Positions 1-8,868 of a DNA stretch of 38,901 nucleotides are shown piece after piece. Where the stretch lies: assembly GCF_001613045.1 (NCBI RefSeq), contig NZ_BDBP01000098.1, forward strand, positions 1-38,901, given 5' to 3'. The notes under the pieces were generated by a model that did no database searches, was not told where the DNA came from, and saw nothing but the letters and a program-made list of their open reading frames with translations. Both the position numbers and the translations under genes were made by a program. Within the stretch, counting starts at the first letter, position 1, and each line of letters opens with the position of its first letter. Source of the stretch: Nocardia lijiangensis NBRC 108240. GTDB taxonomy: Bacteria > Actinomycetota > Actinomycetes > Mycobacteriales > Mycobacteriaceae.

Positions 1-241
1 GGGCAGGCTTCGCGGCCGGGGCAGGCGCGGGAGCCGCGGCGGCGGTCGTCGCGGGAGCTGGGGCGGCGTTCGAGGTAGGCGCGGACTGCGAGTTGGTGGC
101 GTCCCCGCTCGCGTCGGGGGTGTAGTCGGCGAGGAACTCGTGCCAACTCTCATCGACGGAAGATGGATCCTGTTTGTATTTCTGATACATCTCGTCGACT
201 AGCCACTGGTTCTGTCCGAACTGGGAAGTTGAGCTGCTCAC
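1..241 (-). CDS. kgd: Multifunctional 2-oxoglutarate metabolism protein Kgd, N-terminal end only
   Basis: Partial gene; the rest lies beyond the left edge. Kgd is the actinobacterial fusion of a short E2-like N-terminus, an E2 catalytic domain and a ThDP-dependent E1, acting at the 2-oxoglutarate node of the TCA cycle. The visible 80 residues start with a block recognisable from mycobacterial Kgd (FGQNQWLVDEMYQ, then DPSSVDESWHEFL) and pass into an Ala/Pro-rich linker, as in known orthologues. GTG at 241 gives MSSSTSQFGQN, which matches the start of mycobacterial proteins and has a GAGG-like ribosome site upstream. An in-frame ATG at 259 would add six residues. The 125-bp gap behind the upstream ABC exporter gene can hold a promoter. 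The identification rests on remembered family sequence and is strong; the exact start is less sure. Confidence 0.9.
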   Translation of the reverse strand, partial: MSSSTSQFGQNQWLVDEMYQKYKQDPSSVDESWHEFLADYTPDASGDATNSQSAPTSNAAPAPATTAAAAPAPAPAAKPA

Positions 242-366
242 AGCAGGTGTTCGCCTCATTTCGTTCTTCGCGCTGCGACGTTTGTGACGTGCCCGGCATG
301 GGGGATCAGCGGATGCGCGCCGATGGACCCTCTGTCGAGGATATGCCCAGCAGCAAATCGACGAAG

Positions 367-3300
367 CTACCCACCACCGGACAGACCCAAACTCTTCTGT
401 GCAGACTCGTCCGGGTCCGAGAGTATTCCTCCTGTCTCGCGGGCCGCCGACCAGAGTCGGGTATAGGTTCCGCCGGCCGCGAGCAGGTCATCGTGCGCGC
501 CGAATTCCGCGATCCTGCCCCGCTCCACGACCGCGATTCGATCGGCCCGCGCGGCCGTGCCGAGCCGGTGCGCGACGACCACCGTGGTGCGTCCCCGGGT
601 CAGCGATCTGCTCGCTACCAGCACCGACGACTCGGTTTCCGGGTCGAGTGTCGCGGTGGCCTCATCGAGCAGCAAGAGGTCGGGACCGACCAGTTCGGCC
701 CGTGCCAGAGCGATCAACTGGCGTTGCCCGGCGGAGAGCCCGCGCCCGCGTTCGCCGACCGGTTGCCGAAGCCCGAGGGGGAGCGCCGCGATCATGTCGG
801 TCGCACCGACGGCCGCGGCGGCGGCGCGGATCTCCGCCTCGGTTGCGGATGGTTGTCCGAATGCAATGTTGCTGGCGACGTCGCCGGTGAAGAGGTGAGC
901 TTCTTGGGGGACGATGCCGAGCCGGGAACGGTAGTCGCCGAGGCGGTACTCGCGGATGTCCACGCCGTCGACGACGATCGCGCCTCTCGATATCGCTGCG
1001 CCCTTCGGCATCGCTCCGTTGGGTCCGGCCTCGCTCGGATCGGCGCCCGCGCCGTCGGTGACCGAGGCGAGCGCTTTGTCGGTGCCGAGGGGCGGACGCG
1101 GCAAATCGTAGAGGCGGGCCAGCAGCTTGACGATCGTCGACTTGCCCGCGCCCGTCGGCCCGACCAGCGCCAGGGTGGACCCGGCCGGGATGCGCAAGAC
1201 GACATCGTGCAGGGCCGGGGTCTCGGTCCCCGGGTAGCGGAAGTGCACGTGCTCGAGCGCGACTTCGCCGCGCAGACCGTCGCGGATCGCCACGGCGTCC
1301 GGCGGGTCGGCCGCGATCGATGACGGGGTGCGCAGCAGTTCGCCGATCCGGCGCAGCCCGACCCTGGCCTGCTGGTAGCCGTCGAAGACCTGGGACAGAT
1401 GCATGATCGGCCCGAACATCAGCTCCAGGTACAGCACGAACGCGACCAGCGTGCCCGTGGTCGTCGCGCCGGCCGCGACCTCGCGGGCGCCGACGAACAC
1501 CACGGCGGCCAGCGCCAGATCGGCCCAGGCGATGACGAAGGCGAAGTACAGCGCGATCGCCCGCTGCGCCCGCATCCTGGAGTTGCGATAGCGCTCGGAG
1601 TATTCGGCGAACCGACGCGCGGCGCGGGGCTCGTGCCGGTTGGCCTGCACCGCGCGCAGGCCGGTGACGTTCTCCTGGAAGTCGGCGTTCACCGTCGAGA
1701 CGCGTTCCCGCGACACCGTGTAGGCGGTGGAGGAGACGCGCCGGAACAACACCGTCGCCACGATCAGCGGCGGTAGCGCCAGCAGCGCGACCACGGCCAG
1801 CGAGACGTCGATGACCAGCAGCGCGACCACGATGCCGAGCAAGGTGAGCACGCCGATGAGAGTGGTCGCCACGCCGGTCTGCAGGAAGCTCGACAGTGCG
1901 TCGACGTCGGTGGTCATCCTGGTCATGATCCGGCCGGACAGTTCGCGCTCGTAATAGTCGAGGCCGAGCCGCTGCAGATGCGCGTAGCTGCGCACGCGCA
2001 GGCCGTAGAGGACGCGTTCGCCGGTACGCGAGGTGAGCACGATGGTCGTCGCGCCGACCGCGAAGCCCGCCGCGACCAGCCCCACGCCGAGTGCTGCCGC
2101 CAGCCGGAGCGCGTCGGGCCGTCCGGCGGTCACGCCCGTGTCGATGGCATAGCGCACCAGCGCGGGGAAGGCCACGCCGACGAGCGCGTCCAGCGCGAGC
2201 AGGCTCACCACGATCAGTACCAGCCTGCGCACCGGGCGCAGCAGTCGCGCCAGCCGGAAGGCGGGATCGGGCTCGCGCAGCTCGCGGTCGTCCAGGCCGG
2301 GTTCTTCGGTGGCCGGCGGCAACCGATCGATGGTCCGGCGCAGTTCGGGGGTCTCGGCCAGGTCGGCCGCCGCACCGAAACCGCCGCCGATCCGGCCCGC
2401 GACCCGGGGTTTGCGCGCCGCCTCGCCGGGTTCGCTCGCGGGTGGCGGCTGGTGGGCGGGCGCGGGCAGCCGGATCACCCGGTCGGCGTGGGCGAGCGTC
2501 GATTCGCGGTGCGCCAGGATGATCGTGGTGCGGCCGCCGCGGTCGGGCAGGGTGTCGAAGATGGCCGCCTCGGTCACCGCGTCCACGGCCGAGGTGGCGT
2601 CGTCCAGCACCAGGATGCGCGGGCGGGCGAGCAGCACCCTCGCGAGGGCGATGCGCTGGCGCTGGCCGCCGGAGAGGGTGAGCCCGCGCTCGCCGACGAC
2701 GGTGTCGTAACCGTCGGGCAGTTCGCCGATGAACTCGTCGGCGGCGGCCAGCTTGGCGGCCTGCCTGATCTCCGCGTCGGTGGCGTCCGGCTTGCCGAGC
2801 GCGATATTGGCGGCGATGGTGTCGGAGAACAGGAACGGGTCGTCGAACACCACGCCGACGGCGGCGCGCAGGTCGGCGGCGGCCACATCGGCGATGTCCA
2901 CCGCTCGGGCGGCTGCGGGTTCGGCCCCGAAGAGGCGGATGCGCCCGGCGTCGGGCGTGTAGAAGCGCGGCAGCAGCAGCGACAGGGTGGTCTTGCCCGA
3001 ACCCGCGGGGCCGATGATTGCGACCGTCTCGCCGGGGCGCACGGTGAGGTCGAGGTCGCGCAGGATCGGCAGGCCTGAGTCGAATCCGAAAGTGAGCGAG
3101 TCGATCTCGATGCCGAGTGGGCCCTCCGGCAGCGGGGCGGGCACGGGCGGGTCGGCGATCACCGGCGCGGTGTCGATGACCTGGAAGACGCGTTCGGCGG
3201 CGGCGCGGGTCAGCTGCGCCAGGATGACCACCGAGGACATGGCTCGGGTGGCCGAGGTCATGGTGGCCACGTACGCGGCGAAGGCGAGGAACGTACCGAG

Positions 3301-4131
3301 CCCGATGGAGCCATGTAGCGCGAGCCACCCGCCGAACGCGATCACCCCGACCAGCCCGGCCTGCGGAATCGCGGCGACCACCGGCGCGAAGCGGGCGTCC
3401 ACCCGTGCCGCGCGCATGCGCTCGGCGTAGAGCCTGCGGCCGTGCTCTTCCAGCACGTCCACCATCCGCGCTTCCTGGCCGAATCCCTTCACCACCCGTA
3501 CCCCGGTGACCGTCTCCTCGACGTGCTGGGCCAGATCGGCGGCCCGCTGCTGGGCCGACCAGGTCGCGGCGAACAGCCGCGGCCGCATCAGGTACACCAC
3601 CGCGGCGATACCGGGCACCACGAGCAGCGCGACCACCGCCAGCGGCGGCGAGAGCCACACCATCACGGCGGCGGCGAGCAGAAACTGCAACAGCGCCATC
3701 CCGGAGAGCGGCACCATCGCCAGCAGGCCTTGGACCAGCTGGAGATCGGTGATCGACCGGGAGACCACCTGTCCCGTGCGCAGCGCGTCCTGACCCGCGC
3801 CGTCCAGTCGCTGCAGCGAACCGAGCAGCCGCACCCGCAGGCCGTGCTGGACGTCGAGGGAGAGCCTGCCCGCGAGCAGTCGCCTGCCGAACGCCGCGGC
3901 GAACCGTCCCGCGGCGAGCAGCGCGAGCAGGGCCGCGATCACGCCGATCACCTCGGTGTCGCCGACACCGGCCGCGTCGACGGCCCGCTTGGTGAGCAGC
4001 GGCGCGGCCACCTCCACCAGCGCGCCCGCCAGTACCGCCGCCGCGACACCCGCGATGGTGCCGGGATGCCGCCGGCTCTCGGCCCACAGCCGCCGTATCC
4101 AGCCCCGCCCCGTCGTGCTCTGCTCAGTCAA
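367..4131 (-). CDS. Fused heterodimer-type ABC exporter (TMD-NBD-TMD-NBD)
   Basis: A 1254-residue single-chain type IV ABC exporter: membrane domain 1 (about 20-310), nucleotide-binding domain 1 (about 345-575), a Pro/Ala-rich linker, membrane domain 2 (about 645-930) and nucleotide-binding domain 2 (about 965-1235). NBD1 has Walker A GPAGSGKT (Lys380), signature LSGGQ and a Walker B ending LDDATSAVD, so Asp511 stands where the catalytic Glu is expected. NBD2 has GPTGAGKS (Lys997), the variant signature LSAGQ and a normal LDEAT (Glu1157). The two variants fall in the same composite ATP site, the pattern of heterodimeric exporters with one degenerate site. Mycobacterial counterparts are usually two half-transporter genes (compare Rv1272c/Rv1273c, from memory). 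Substrate unknown; lipid or drug export is only a family-level guess. Confidence 0.93.
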   Translation of the reverse strand: MTEQSTTGRGWIRRLWAESRRHPGTIAGVAAAVLAGALVEVAAPLLTKRAVDAAGVGDTEVIGVIAALLALLAAGRFAAAFGRRLLAGRLSLDVQHGLRVRLLGSLQRLDGAGQDALRTGQVVSRSITDLQLVQGLLAMVPLSGMALLQFLLAAAVMVWLSPPLAVVALLVVPGIAAVVYLMRPRLFAATWSAQQRAADLAQHVEETVTGVRVVKGFGQEARMVDVLEEHGRRLYAERMRAARVDARFAPVVAAIPQAGLVGVIAFGGWLALHGSIGLGTFLAFAAYVATMTSATRAMSSVVILAQLTRAAAERVFQVIDTAPVIADPPVPAPLPEGPLGIEIDSLTFGFDSGLPILRDLDLTVRPGETVAIIGPAGSGKTTLSLLLPRFYTPDAGRIRLFGAEPAAARAVDIADVAAADLRAAVGVVFDDPFLFSDTIAANIALGKPDATDAEIRQAAKLAAADEFIGELPDGYDTVVGERGLTLSGGQRQRIALARVLLARPRILVLDDATSAVDAVTEAAIFDTLPDRGGRTTIILAHRESTLAHADRVIRLPAPAHQPPPASEPGEAARKPRVAGRIGGGFGAAADLAETPELRRTIDRLPPATEEPGLDDRELREPDPAFRLARLLRPVRRLVLIVVSLLALDALVGVAFPALVRYAIDTGVTAGRPDALRLAAALGVGLVAAGFAVGATTIVLTSRTGERVLYGLRVRSYAHLQRLGLDYYERELSGRIMTRMTTDVDALSSFLQTGVATTLIGVLTLLGIVVALLVIDVSLAVVALLALPPLIVATVLFRRVSSTAYTVSRERVSTVNADFQENVTGLRAVQANRHEPRAARRFAEYSERYRNSRMRAQRAIALYFAFVIAWADLALAAVVFVGAREVAAGATTTGTLVAFVLYLELMFGPIMHLSQVFDGYQQARVGLRRIGELLRTPSSIAADPPDAVAIRDGLRGEVALEHVHFRYPGTETPALHDVVLRIPAGSTLALVGPTGAGKSTIVKLLARLYDLPRPPLGTDKALASVTDGAGADPSEAGPNGAMPKGAAISRGAIVVDGVDIREYRLGDYRSRLGIVPQEAHLFTGDVASNIAFGQPSATEAEIRAAAAAVGATDMIAALPLGLRQPVGERGRGLSAGQRQLIALARAELVGPDLLLLDEATATLDPETESSVLVASRSLTRGRTTVVVAHRLGTAARADRIAVVERGRIAEFGAHDDLLAAGGTYTRLWSAARETGGILSDPDESAQKSLGLSGGG

Positions 4132-4325
4132 TTGCGCCGTTCACCGTCCGCTCGTCGAACTCCCTCCCAGTCTTCGCTGCCGGACGGCGTCCGTCGAAAG
4201 CCCGGACGTGGCCGCAGCGAAGGCGGAGGTACGCATACGAAGGTAACGACGCGCGGCGACACGCTGCTGTTCCCGGAGCCTGTCCGTCGCTCCTTGGCGT
4301 GTCCCGCGTCGCGGAAGGCCGTGAA

Positions 4326-5105
4326 TCACATATCGCGGCTGCGCAGTTGCCACCAGCCCGCGCCGGCGATTCCGGTCGTCCACAGCAGTAGGACGACGAA
4401 GGCGGCCGGGGTCGGGGCCAGGATGTCGCTGTCGGGAAAGGAGCCGACCGCCACCGTGGCGACGGTCGCCGAACCCGGCAGCAGCGTGACCACGCCGCCG
4501 AGCCCGATGCCATTGGCGACCAACCAGATCAGCGGCTCGGCCACGAGCAGCCAACCGAGGATCAGCGCGACCGCGCCGGTCGATTGGCGCAGCAGCAACC
4601 CGAGTCCGGCGCCGAGCAGTGACCAGCAGACGGCGGCGAGCAGACCGGTGCCGAACACCGTCAGCAGTCGCATGTCGAACTCGAACTTGCCGCGGCCGAA
4701 CGCCAGCAGGCAGCCGAACGCGACGAGCTCGACCAGCACCGCGACCACGAGCGTGTACGCACCGGTGACCAGCAGCTTGGCCGCCGCCAGCCGATCGCGG
4801 TCCGCGGTGAACAGCGAGGTCACCGGCATCGTCCGATAGCGGAACTCGCCGCCCGCGCCCGCTGCGCCGAACACGGCGGCCGCCAGGATCGTCGCCGCGA
4901 GCGCCAGATACAGCCCGACGGTCGCGGTCCCGGTCGCCAGCGCGGAGTCCGGGTCCGCGGGCCCGGCCATCACCGACGTCACCGTGGAGGCCACCAGCGC
5001 GATGGCGGGCAGCAGCACGCCGAGCGCCAGGCACCAGCGCAGCGTGTAGACCTTGCGGACCTCGGAGTTGACGGGCGGGACGAGGTCCGGGGGCAGAGTG
5101 ATCAT
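4326..5105 (-). CDS. ABC-2 type transporter permease
   Basis: A 259-residue integral membrane protein with about six hydrophobic segments: one near residues 25-50, several between 60 and 190, and a last one near 215-250. The N-terminus is short and cytoplasmic and the protein ends soon after the last helix, as in small ABC-2 permeases. Its ATG (5105) overlaps the stop of the upstream ABC ATPase in an ATGA, so the two are translationally coupled and form one importer/exporter unit. The family often exports drugs, peptides or lipids, but nothing in the sequence fixes the substrate. It is the last gene of a three-gene minus-strand operon; 194 bp separate it from the fused ABC exporter downstream. 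Confidence 0.85.
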   Translation of the reverse strand: MITLPPDLVPPVNSEVRKVYTLRWCLALGVLLPAIALVASTVTSVMAGPADPDSALATGTATVGLYLALAATILAAAVFGAAGAGGEFRYRTMPVTSLFTADRDRLAAAKLLVTGAYTLVVAVLVELVAFGCLLAFGRGKFEFDMRLLTVFGTGLLAAVCWSLLGAGLGLLLRQSTGAVALILGWLLVAEPLIWLVANGIGLGGVVTLLPGSATVATVAVGSFPDSDILAPTPAAFVVLLLWTTGIAGAGWWQLRSRDM

Positions 5106-6052
5106 CGCGGAATCCCGTAGGGCGTCGGCTGCGGATGGGGTGTGTGCGCTGCCGGCACCGGAAACATCGGCGCCGCGGTTCTGCTCGGTTTCGTCAGCGA
5201 GGCGAGTACGCGGTCGGGGTGGATCGGGTCCGGCGTGACGCTGTCCAGCCGCACCCCGGCGGCCTTGGCCGCGTCGCGGACCTCCGCTTCGCTCGCCTCG
5301 GCCACCGCGAGCCGCCCGTCCGGGCGGATCACCGCATCGGTATAGCCCCGCGCGGCGAGCACCGTGGCCAGCGCCACCGGGGTGGACGCGGCGACGACCA
5401 GCCGGTCGGGGTGATTGCGGCGCAGTTTCGCCGGGGTGCCCTGGTAGACGACCGCACCTTCGCTCATCACGATCAGCTGATCGGCCATCGCCACCACCGC
5501 CGCGAGGCTCGTGCTGGACAGCAGCACCGTGCCGCCGCGGCGCGTGTGCCTGCGCAGGAAATCGTGCAGCCAGCCGCGTTCGGCGGCGTCGAGTCCCTCG
5601 GTGGGCTCGTCCAGGGTCAGCACCCGTGGGTCGGTGAGCAATGCGGTGGCCAGCGCCAGCCTGGTCTGCTGACCGACGGAGAGCGCACCCGTCTTCACAC
5701 GCGCCGCCGTGTCCAGCCCGACCGCCTCGAGCACCGCGTCGACCCTGGCGTCCGGCACCCCGGCCGCGGCCGCGTACACCAGCAGGTGATCGCGGGCGGC
5801 GCGCGCCGGATGCAGTCCGCGCGGCGTCAGCATCCCGCCCACCGGGGACGAACCGATCTCCGCGCTCCCCGACGACGGCTCCAGCAGCCCGAGCAGGATC
5901 CGCAGAACGGTGGTCTTGCCCGCGCCCGCCGGACCGACCACGGCCGCGGTGCTGCCCGTCGCGACGCTGAAGCTCACGTTCTCCACCGCCGGATCGAGCT
6001 CGTACCGCTTGCTCAGGCCGCGAACGACCAGGGCCGGCTTGGCTGCGGTCAT
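5102..6052 (-). CDS. ABC transporter ATP-binding protein
   Basis: A 316-residue ATPase with one nucleotide-binding domain at about residues 8-215. Visible motifs are Walker A GPAGAGKTT, a slightly variant signature LSVGQQ, Walker B VLTLDEPTEGLD and the drug-exporter-type helical region before it. The roughly 100-residue C-terminal extension (VVYQGTPAKLRR onward) resembles the regulatory tail of CcmA/DrrA-type ATPases and ends in a Pro/His-rich stretch. It overlaps the upstream EcsC-like gene (ATGA at 6049-6052) and the downstream permease gene (ATGA at 5102-5105), so it should power that permease. Substrate unknown. Confidence 0.92.
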   Translation of the reverse strand: MTAAKPALVVRGLSKRYELDPAVENVSFSVATGSTAAVVGPAGAGKTTVLRILLGLLEPSSGSAEIGSSPVGGMLTPRGLHPARAARDHLLVYAAAAGVPDARVDAVLEAVGLDTAARVKTGALSVGQQTRLALATALLTDPRVLTLDEPTEGLDAAERGWLHDFLRRHTRRGGTVLLSSTSLAAVVAMADQLIVMSEGAVVYQGTPAKLRRNHPDRLVVAASTPVALATVLAARGYTDAVIRPDGRLAVAEASEAEVRDAAKAAGVRLDSVTPDPIHPDRVLASLTKPSRTAAPMFPVPAAHTPHPQPTPYGIPR

Positions 6053-6789
6053 TTCGGGTCGGCGGGCAGGCGCGGCGGGGTGGTGTCGAGCGCGGTCAGC
6101 GGATCGGCGTCGATCACCAGCTGCCGGTTGGGCGGCCAGAAGACCGGCGCGGGCCCGAAGGCCTTCTGCGCGTTGTAGACCGTGGTCTTGCCGAGCGCGC
6201 GGTTACCGACGCCGCCGATCACCGCGCCGATGCCCATCGGGATCACCTTGCCCGCCATCAGCGCCATGCGCTTGGTGAGGAACCGCACGATGAACCGCTT
6301 CATCAGCGTGTCGTTCATGCCGGACAGGCCGGGAATGCGGTTGGCGAGCAGCGTGCCCCAGTTCTTGGCCGACTGCCCGACCGATCGCTCCACGATCTCC
6401 ATGCCGGAATCGCCGAGCACCACCGCCAGCACCAGCGCCCTGCGCTGTTCCTTGGCCTCCGGCGCGATGCCGTGCACGGCGGCGATCGCCAGCGTGTACA
6501 ACGCCGAGGCCTCCAGGAAGAACGCCGTCTCCGCGGTGATGGTGGCCAGCGAGGCGACCGTGCCGACGCCGGGCATGGCCGCGGTCGCGCCCGCCGCGGT
6601 GCCGCTGCCGGTCACCGCGAGCAGATACTGGCGCTGAATCCGGTCGATGATCTGGGCCGGGGTCTCGTCGGGATGGGCGCGCCGGATTCGATCGATGTAC
6701 TTCTCGACCGCGGGCGCCTGCAGCTTCGATCCGTTCTCGAGCAAGGCGATCACGGTCTTCTCGAACGCGCCGTGCCTCATCGGCAACAC
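6049..6789 (-). CDS. EcsC family protein
   Basis: A 246-residue protein resembling the EcsC family. Hydrophobic, small-residue-rich helices (GSGTAAGATAAMPGVGT, about 78-95, and a second stretch near 175-200) suggest membrane association. In Bacillus, EcsC is encoded with the EcsAB ABC transporter, and here an EcsC-like gene again leads directly into an ABC ATPase and permease through ATGA overlaps, which supports both the call and a common function. A ribosome site AGGGG lies 8 bases before the ATG. A 6-bp hairpin with an UUCG-type loop (6801-6818) sits in the leader. The molecular role of EcsC is not well defined, so only a role tied to the transporter is inferred. Confidence 0.75.
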   Translation of the reverse strand: MLPMRHGAFEKTVIALLENGSKLQAPAVEKYIDRIRRAHPDETPAQIIDRIQRQYLLAVTGSGTAAGATAAMPGVGTVASLATITAETAFFLEASALYTLAIAAVHGIAPEAKEQRRALVLAVVLGDSGMEIVERSVGQSAKNWGTLLANRIPGLSGMNDTLMKRFIVRFLTKRMALMAGKVIPMGIGAVIGGVGNRALGKTTVYNAQKAFGPAPVFWPPNRQLVIDADPLTALDTTPPRLPADPK

Positions 6790-6909
6790 CCCTTAAGTCC
6801 TCTGCCTTCGCTGGCAGAACTCTATGGCACCGAACCGTCGTCGGCCCAACACGACAACGAACCGGATCGTTTCCCGGGTTCCCGGGGGCTCGCTGCCCGA
6901 AACGACCGG

Positions 6910-7938
6910 TTACGCCTCCGGCCCGTGCAGCGCGGGCACCCGCTCCGAGAGCGGCGGCGGTGGCGGCGGGGTGCCGTCGCCGAACGGCCTGCCGCCCAGC
7001 TCCTCGCGGCCGTGCGCGGTCAGCCAGTCGCTCAGGTCGGGTCCCTTCGGCACCACCTTCGTCGGATTGATGTCGGTGTGCACCACGTAGTAATGGGTCT
7101 TGATCTGCGCGAAGTCGATGGTGTCGCCGAAGCCGGGGGTCTGGTACAGGTCGCGTGCGTAGGCCCACAGCACCGGCATCTCGTTCAGCTTCTGCCGGTT
7201 GCACTTGAAATGACCGTGGTAGACGGCGTCGAAGCGGGCCAGCGTGGTGAACAGCCGCACGTCGGCCTCGGTGATGGTGTCGCCGACCAGGAAGCGTTGT
7301 CCGGCAAGCCGATCCGAGAGCCAGTCCAGGCGCGCGAAGAGCCGGTCGTAGGCGGCCTCGTAGGCATCCTGGGAGCCCGCGAAACCGCAGCGGTAGACGC
7401 CGTTGTTCACATCGCGGAAGACGAGGTCGTTGATCTCGTCGATCTCGGCGCGCAGCGGCTCGGGGTACAGCGCGGGCGCACCGGCCCGGTGGAACTCGGT
7501 CCACTCGGTGGAGAAGTCCAGCGTCATCCTGGCGTAGTCGTTGGTGACCACCCGACCGGTCGGAATGTCGACCACGGCGGGCACCGTGATGCCGCGTGGA
7601 TAGTCAGGGAAGCGGGCCAGATAGGCGTCGCGCAGCCGCGGGATGCCGAGCACCGGGTCGACGCCGCCGGGATCGAGGTCGAAGGTCCAGCTCAGCTTGT
7701 CGTGGGTGGGGCCGCACAAGCCGAGCGAGAGCACGTCCTCCAGGCCGAGCAGCCTGCGCACGATGAGGGTGCGGTTGGCCCAGGGGCAGGCGCGGGCCGC
7801 GATCAGCCGGTATCTGCCGGGCGCTACCGGATAGCCGTCGCGTCCGTCGGCCGTGATGCGGGTGGTGATGTAGTTGGTGTCCCGCTTGAACTCACCCGGT
7901 TCGACGTAGGAACCGTTTTCCGATACCGCCTTGGTCAC
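6910..7938 (-). CDS. Glutathionyl-hydroquinone reductase-like protein (ECM4/YqjG, GST Xi class)
   Basis: A 342-residue thioredoxin-fold plus all-helical GST-type protein. The N-terminal half carries the hallmark CPWANRTLIVRR with the catalytic Cys near residue 50. The C-terminal helical domain has VGDTITEADVRLFTTLARFDAVY, typical of the family, followed by KTHYYVVH. Relatives reductively remove a thiol adduct from hydroquinones. Mycolic-acid actinobacteria use mycothiol rather than glutathione, so the cosubstrate here is probably mycothiol or another thiol (inference). The start is GTG at 7938. It is divergent from the enoyl-CoA hydratase homologue with only 38 bp between, so the two probably share a control region. 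The Pro-run tail (after about 325) is an unusual addition. Confidence 0.85.
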   Translation of the reverse strand: MTKAVSENGSYVEPGEFKRDTNYITTRITADGRDGYPVAPGRYRLIAARACPWANRTLIVRRLLGLEDVLSLGLCGPTHDKLSWTFDLDPGGVDPVLGIPRLRDAYLARFPDYPRGITVPAVVDIPTGRVVTNDYARMTLDFSTEWTEFHRAGAPALYPEPLRAEIDEINDLVFRDVNNGVYRCGFAGSQDAYEAAYDRLFARLDWLSDRLAGQRFLVGDTITEADVRLFTTLARFDAVYHGHFKCNRQKLNEMPVLWAYARDLYQTPGFGDTIDFAQIKTHYYVVHTDINPTKVVPKGPDLSDWLTAHGREELGGRPFGDGTPPPPPPLSERVPALHGPEA

Positions 7939-7976
7939 ACGATCAGTCTGGCAGATCTACGTCTTAGGCTGACGCA

Positions 7977-8771
7977 ATGAATGAAACGACGGCGACTCGG
8001 CTGGAACGTGAAATCACCGACGGCGGCGCGGAGGTGGCCGTCCTGACGCTGGCGAATCCGCCGCTGAACCTCTTCGATCAGGCGATGTTCGACGCGCTGG
8101 TCGACGACATCGCCGAGCTGAGCGCCGACCCGCCGCGCGCGCTGCTGCTGCGCGCCGAGGGCAAGCTGGTCTCCGGCGGCGTCGACGTGCACGTGTTCGA
8201 CGGATTGACCACCGAGCAGGGTGCCGAGCTGTGGCGCTCGCTGTTCGCCCGGATCATCCATCCGCTGGAGGCGCTGCCGTGTCCGGTGGTGTTCGCCGCG
8301 CACGGCCTCACCCTGACCGCCGCCTTCGAGATCGCGCTGGCCTGCGACATCATCCTGGCCGCGCCGAAGGCGAAGTTCGGTCTCGTGGAGACGGTGGTCG
8401 GGCTGACCCCGTCGATGGGCGGCCCGCAGCGGCTGGCCGAGCGCGCCGGATCGGGCCGGGCGCGGGAGTTCGTGATGACCGGTGACCTCTACGACGCGGC
8501 GACCATGGCCGACTGGGGCGTGGTGAACGGCGTGCACGAGGACGTCGACGGGGCCGCACGGGAACTCGCGCACCGGCTGGCGCAGGGACCGACCAAGGCG
8601 CACGCGGCGACCAAGCAGATCGTGGCGGCCTGGCGCTCCGGCGGTGTGGCACACGCCGATTCGGTGACGCCCGAGGTGTCCGGCGAGCTGTTCGCCACCG
8701 ACGACTTGCGCGGCGCGGTGCGCAGCTTCCTCGAGGTCGGCCCGGGCAAGGCGACCTACACGGGCCGGTGA
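7977..8771 (+). CDS. Enoyl-CoA hydratase/isomerase family protein
   Basis: A 264-residue crotonase-fold protein. The oxyanion-hole segments are around LVSGGVDVHVF and LTLTAAFEIALACD, and the block FGLVETVVGLTPSMGGPQRL aligns with the usual FGLPE-GLIPG-GG region and keeps the second acidic residue. The first oxyanion block has GGVDV rather than the usual AGADL, so substrate and reaction (hydratase, isomerase or hydrolase) cannot be assigned. The C-terminus is standard. The ATG at 7977 has no Shine-Dalgarno sequence but has a TAGGCT hexamer ending six bases before it, suggesting a leaderless transcript. It sits beside a shortened acyl-CoA-synthetase-like gene in the same direction, consistent with acyl-CoA metabolism. 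Confidence 0.87.
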   Translation: MNETTATRLEREITDGGAEVAVLTLANPPLNLFDQAMFDALVDDIAELSADPPRALLLRAEGKLVSGGVDVHVFDGLTTEQGAELWRSLFARIIHPLEALPCPVVFAAHGLTLTAAFEIALACDIILAAPKAKFGLVETVVGLTPSMGGPQRLAERAGSGRAREFVMTGDLYDAATMADWGVVNGVHEDVDGAARELAHRLAQGPTKAHAATKQIVAAWRSGGVAHADSVTPEVSGELFATDDLRGAVRSFLEVGPGKATYTGR

Positions 8772-8868
8772 CAGCGGGGACACGGTAAATCGACTAATCC
8801 CGCGAGATTGTGATCCGCGTCATATAGTCGCAGGTGCCTGGCAGCTCGAGGCAGCGCGCGGAGGACAT

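Noticed and set aside
163..1323. Long plus-strand frame opposite kgd and the ABC exporter
   Set aside because: Antisense shadow of clear ABC exporter coding sequence; Arg/Gly-rich translation typical of wrong frames in high-GC DNA.
662..4087. 1141-codon minus-strand frame inside the ABC exporter
   Set aside because: Alternative frame of the exporter gene with Arg/Gly/Ala-rich nonsense; the 1254-residue frame has all ABC motifs.
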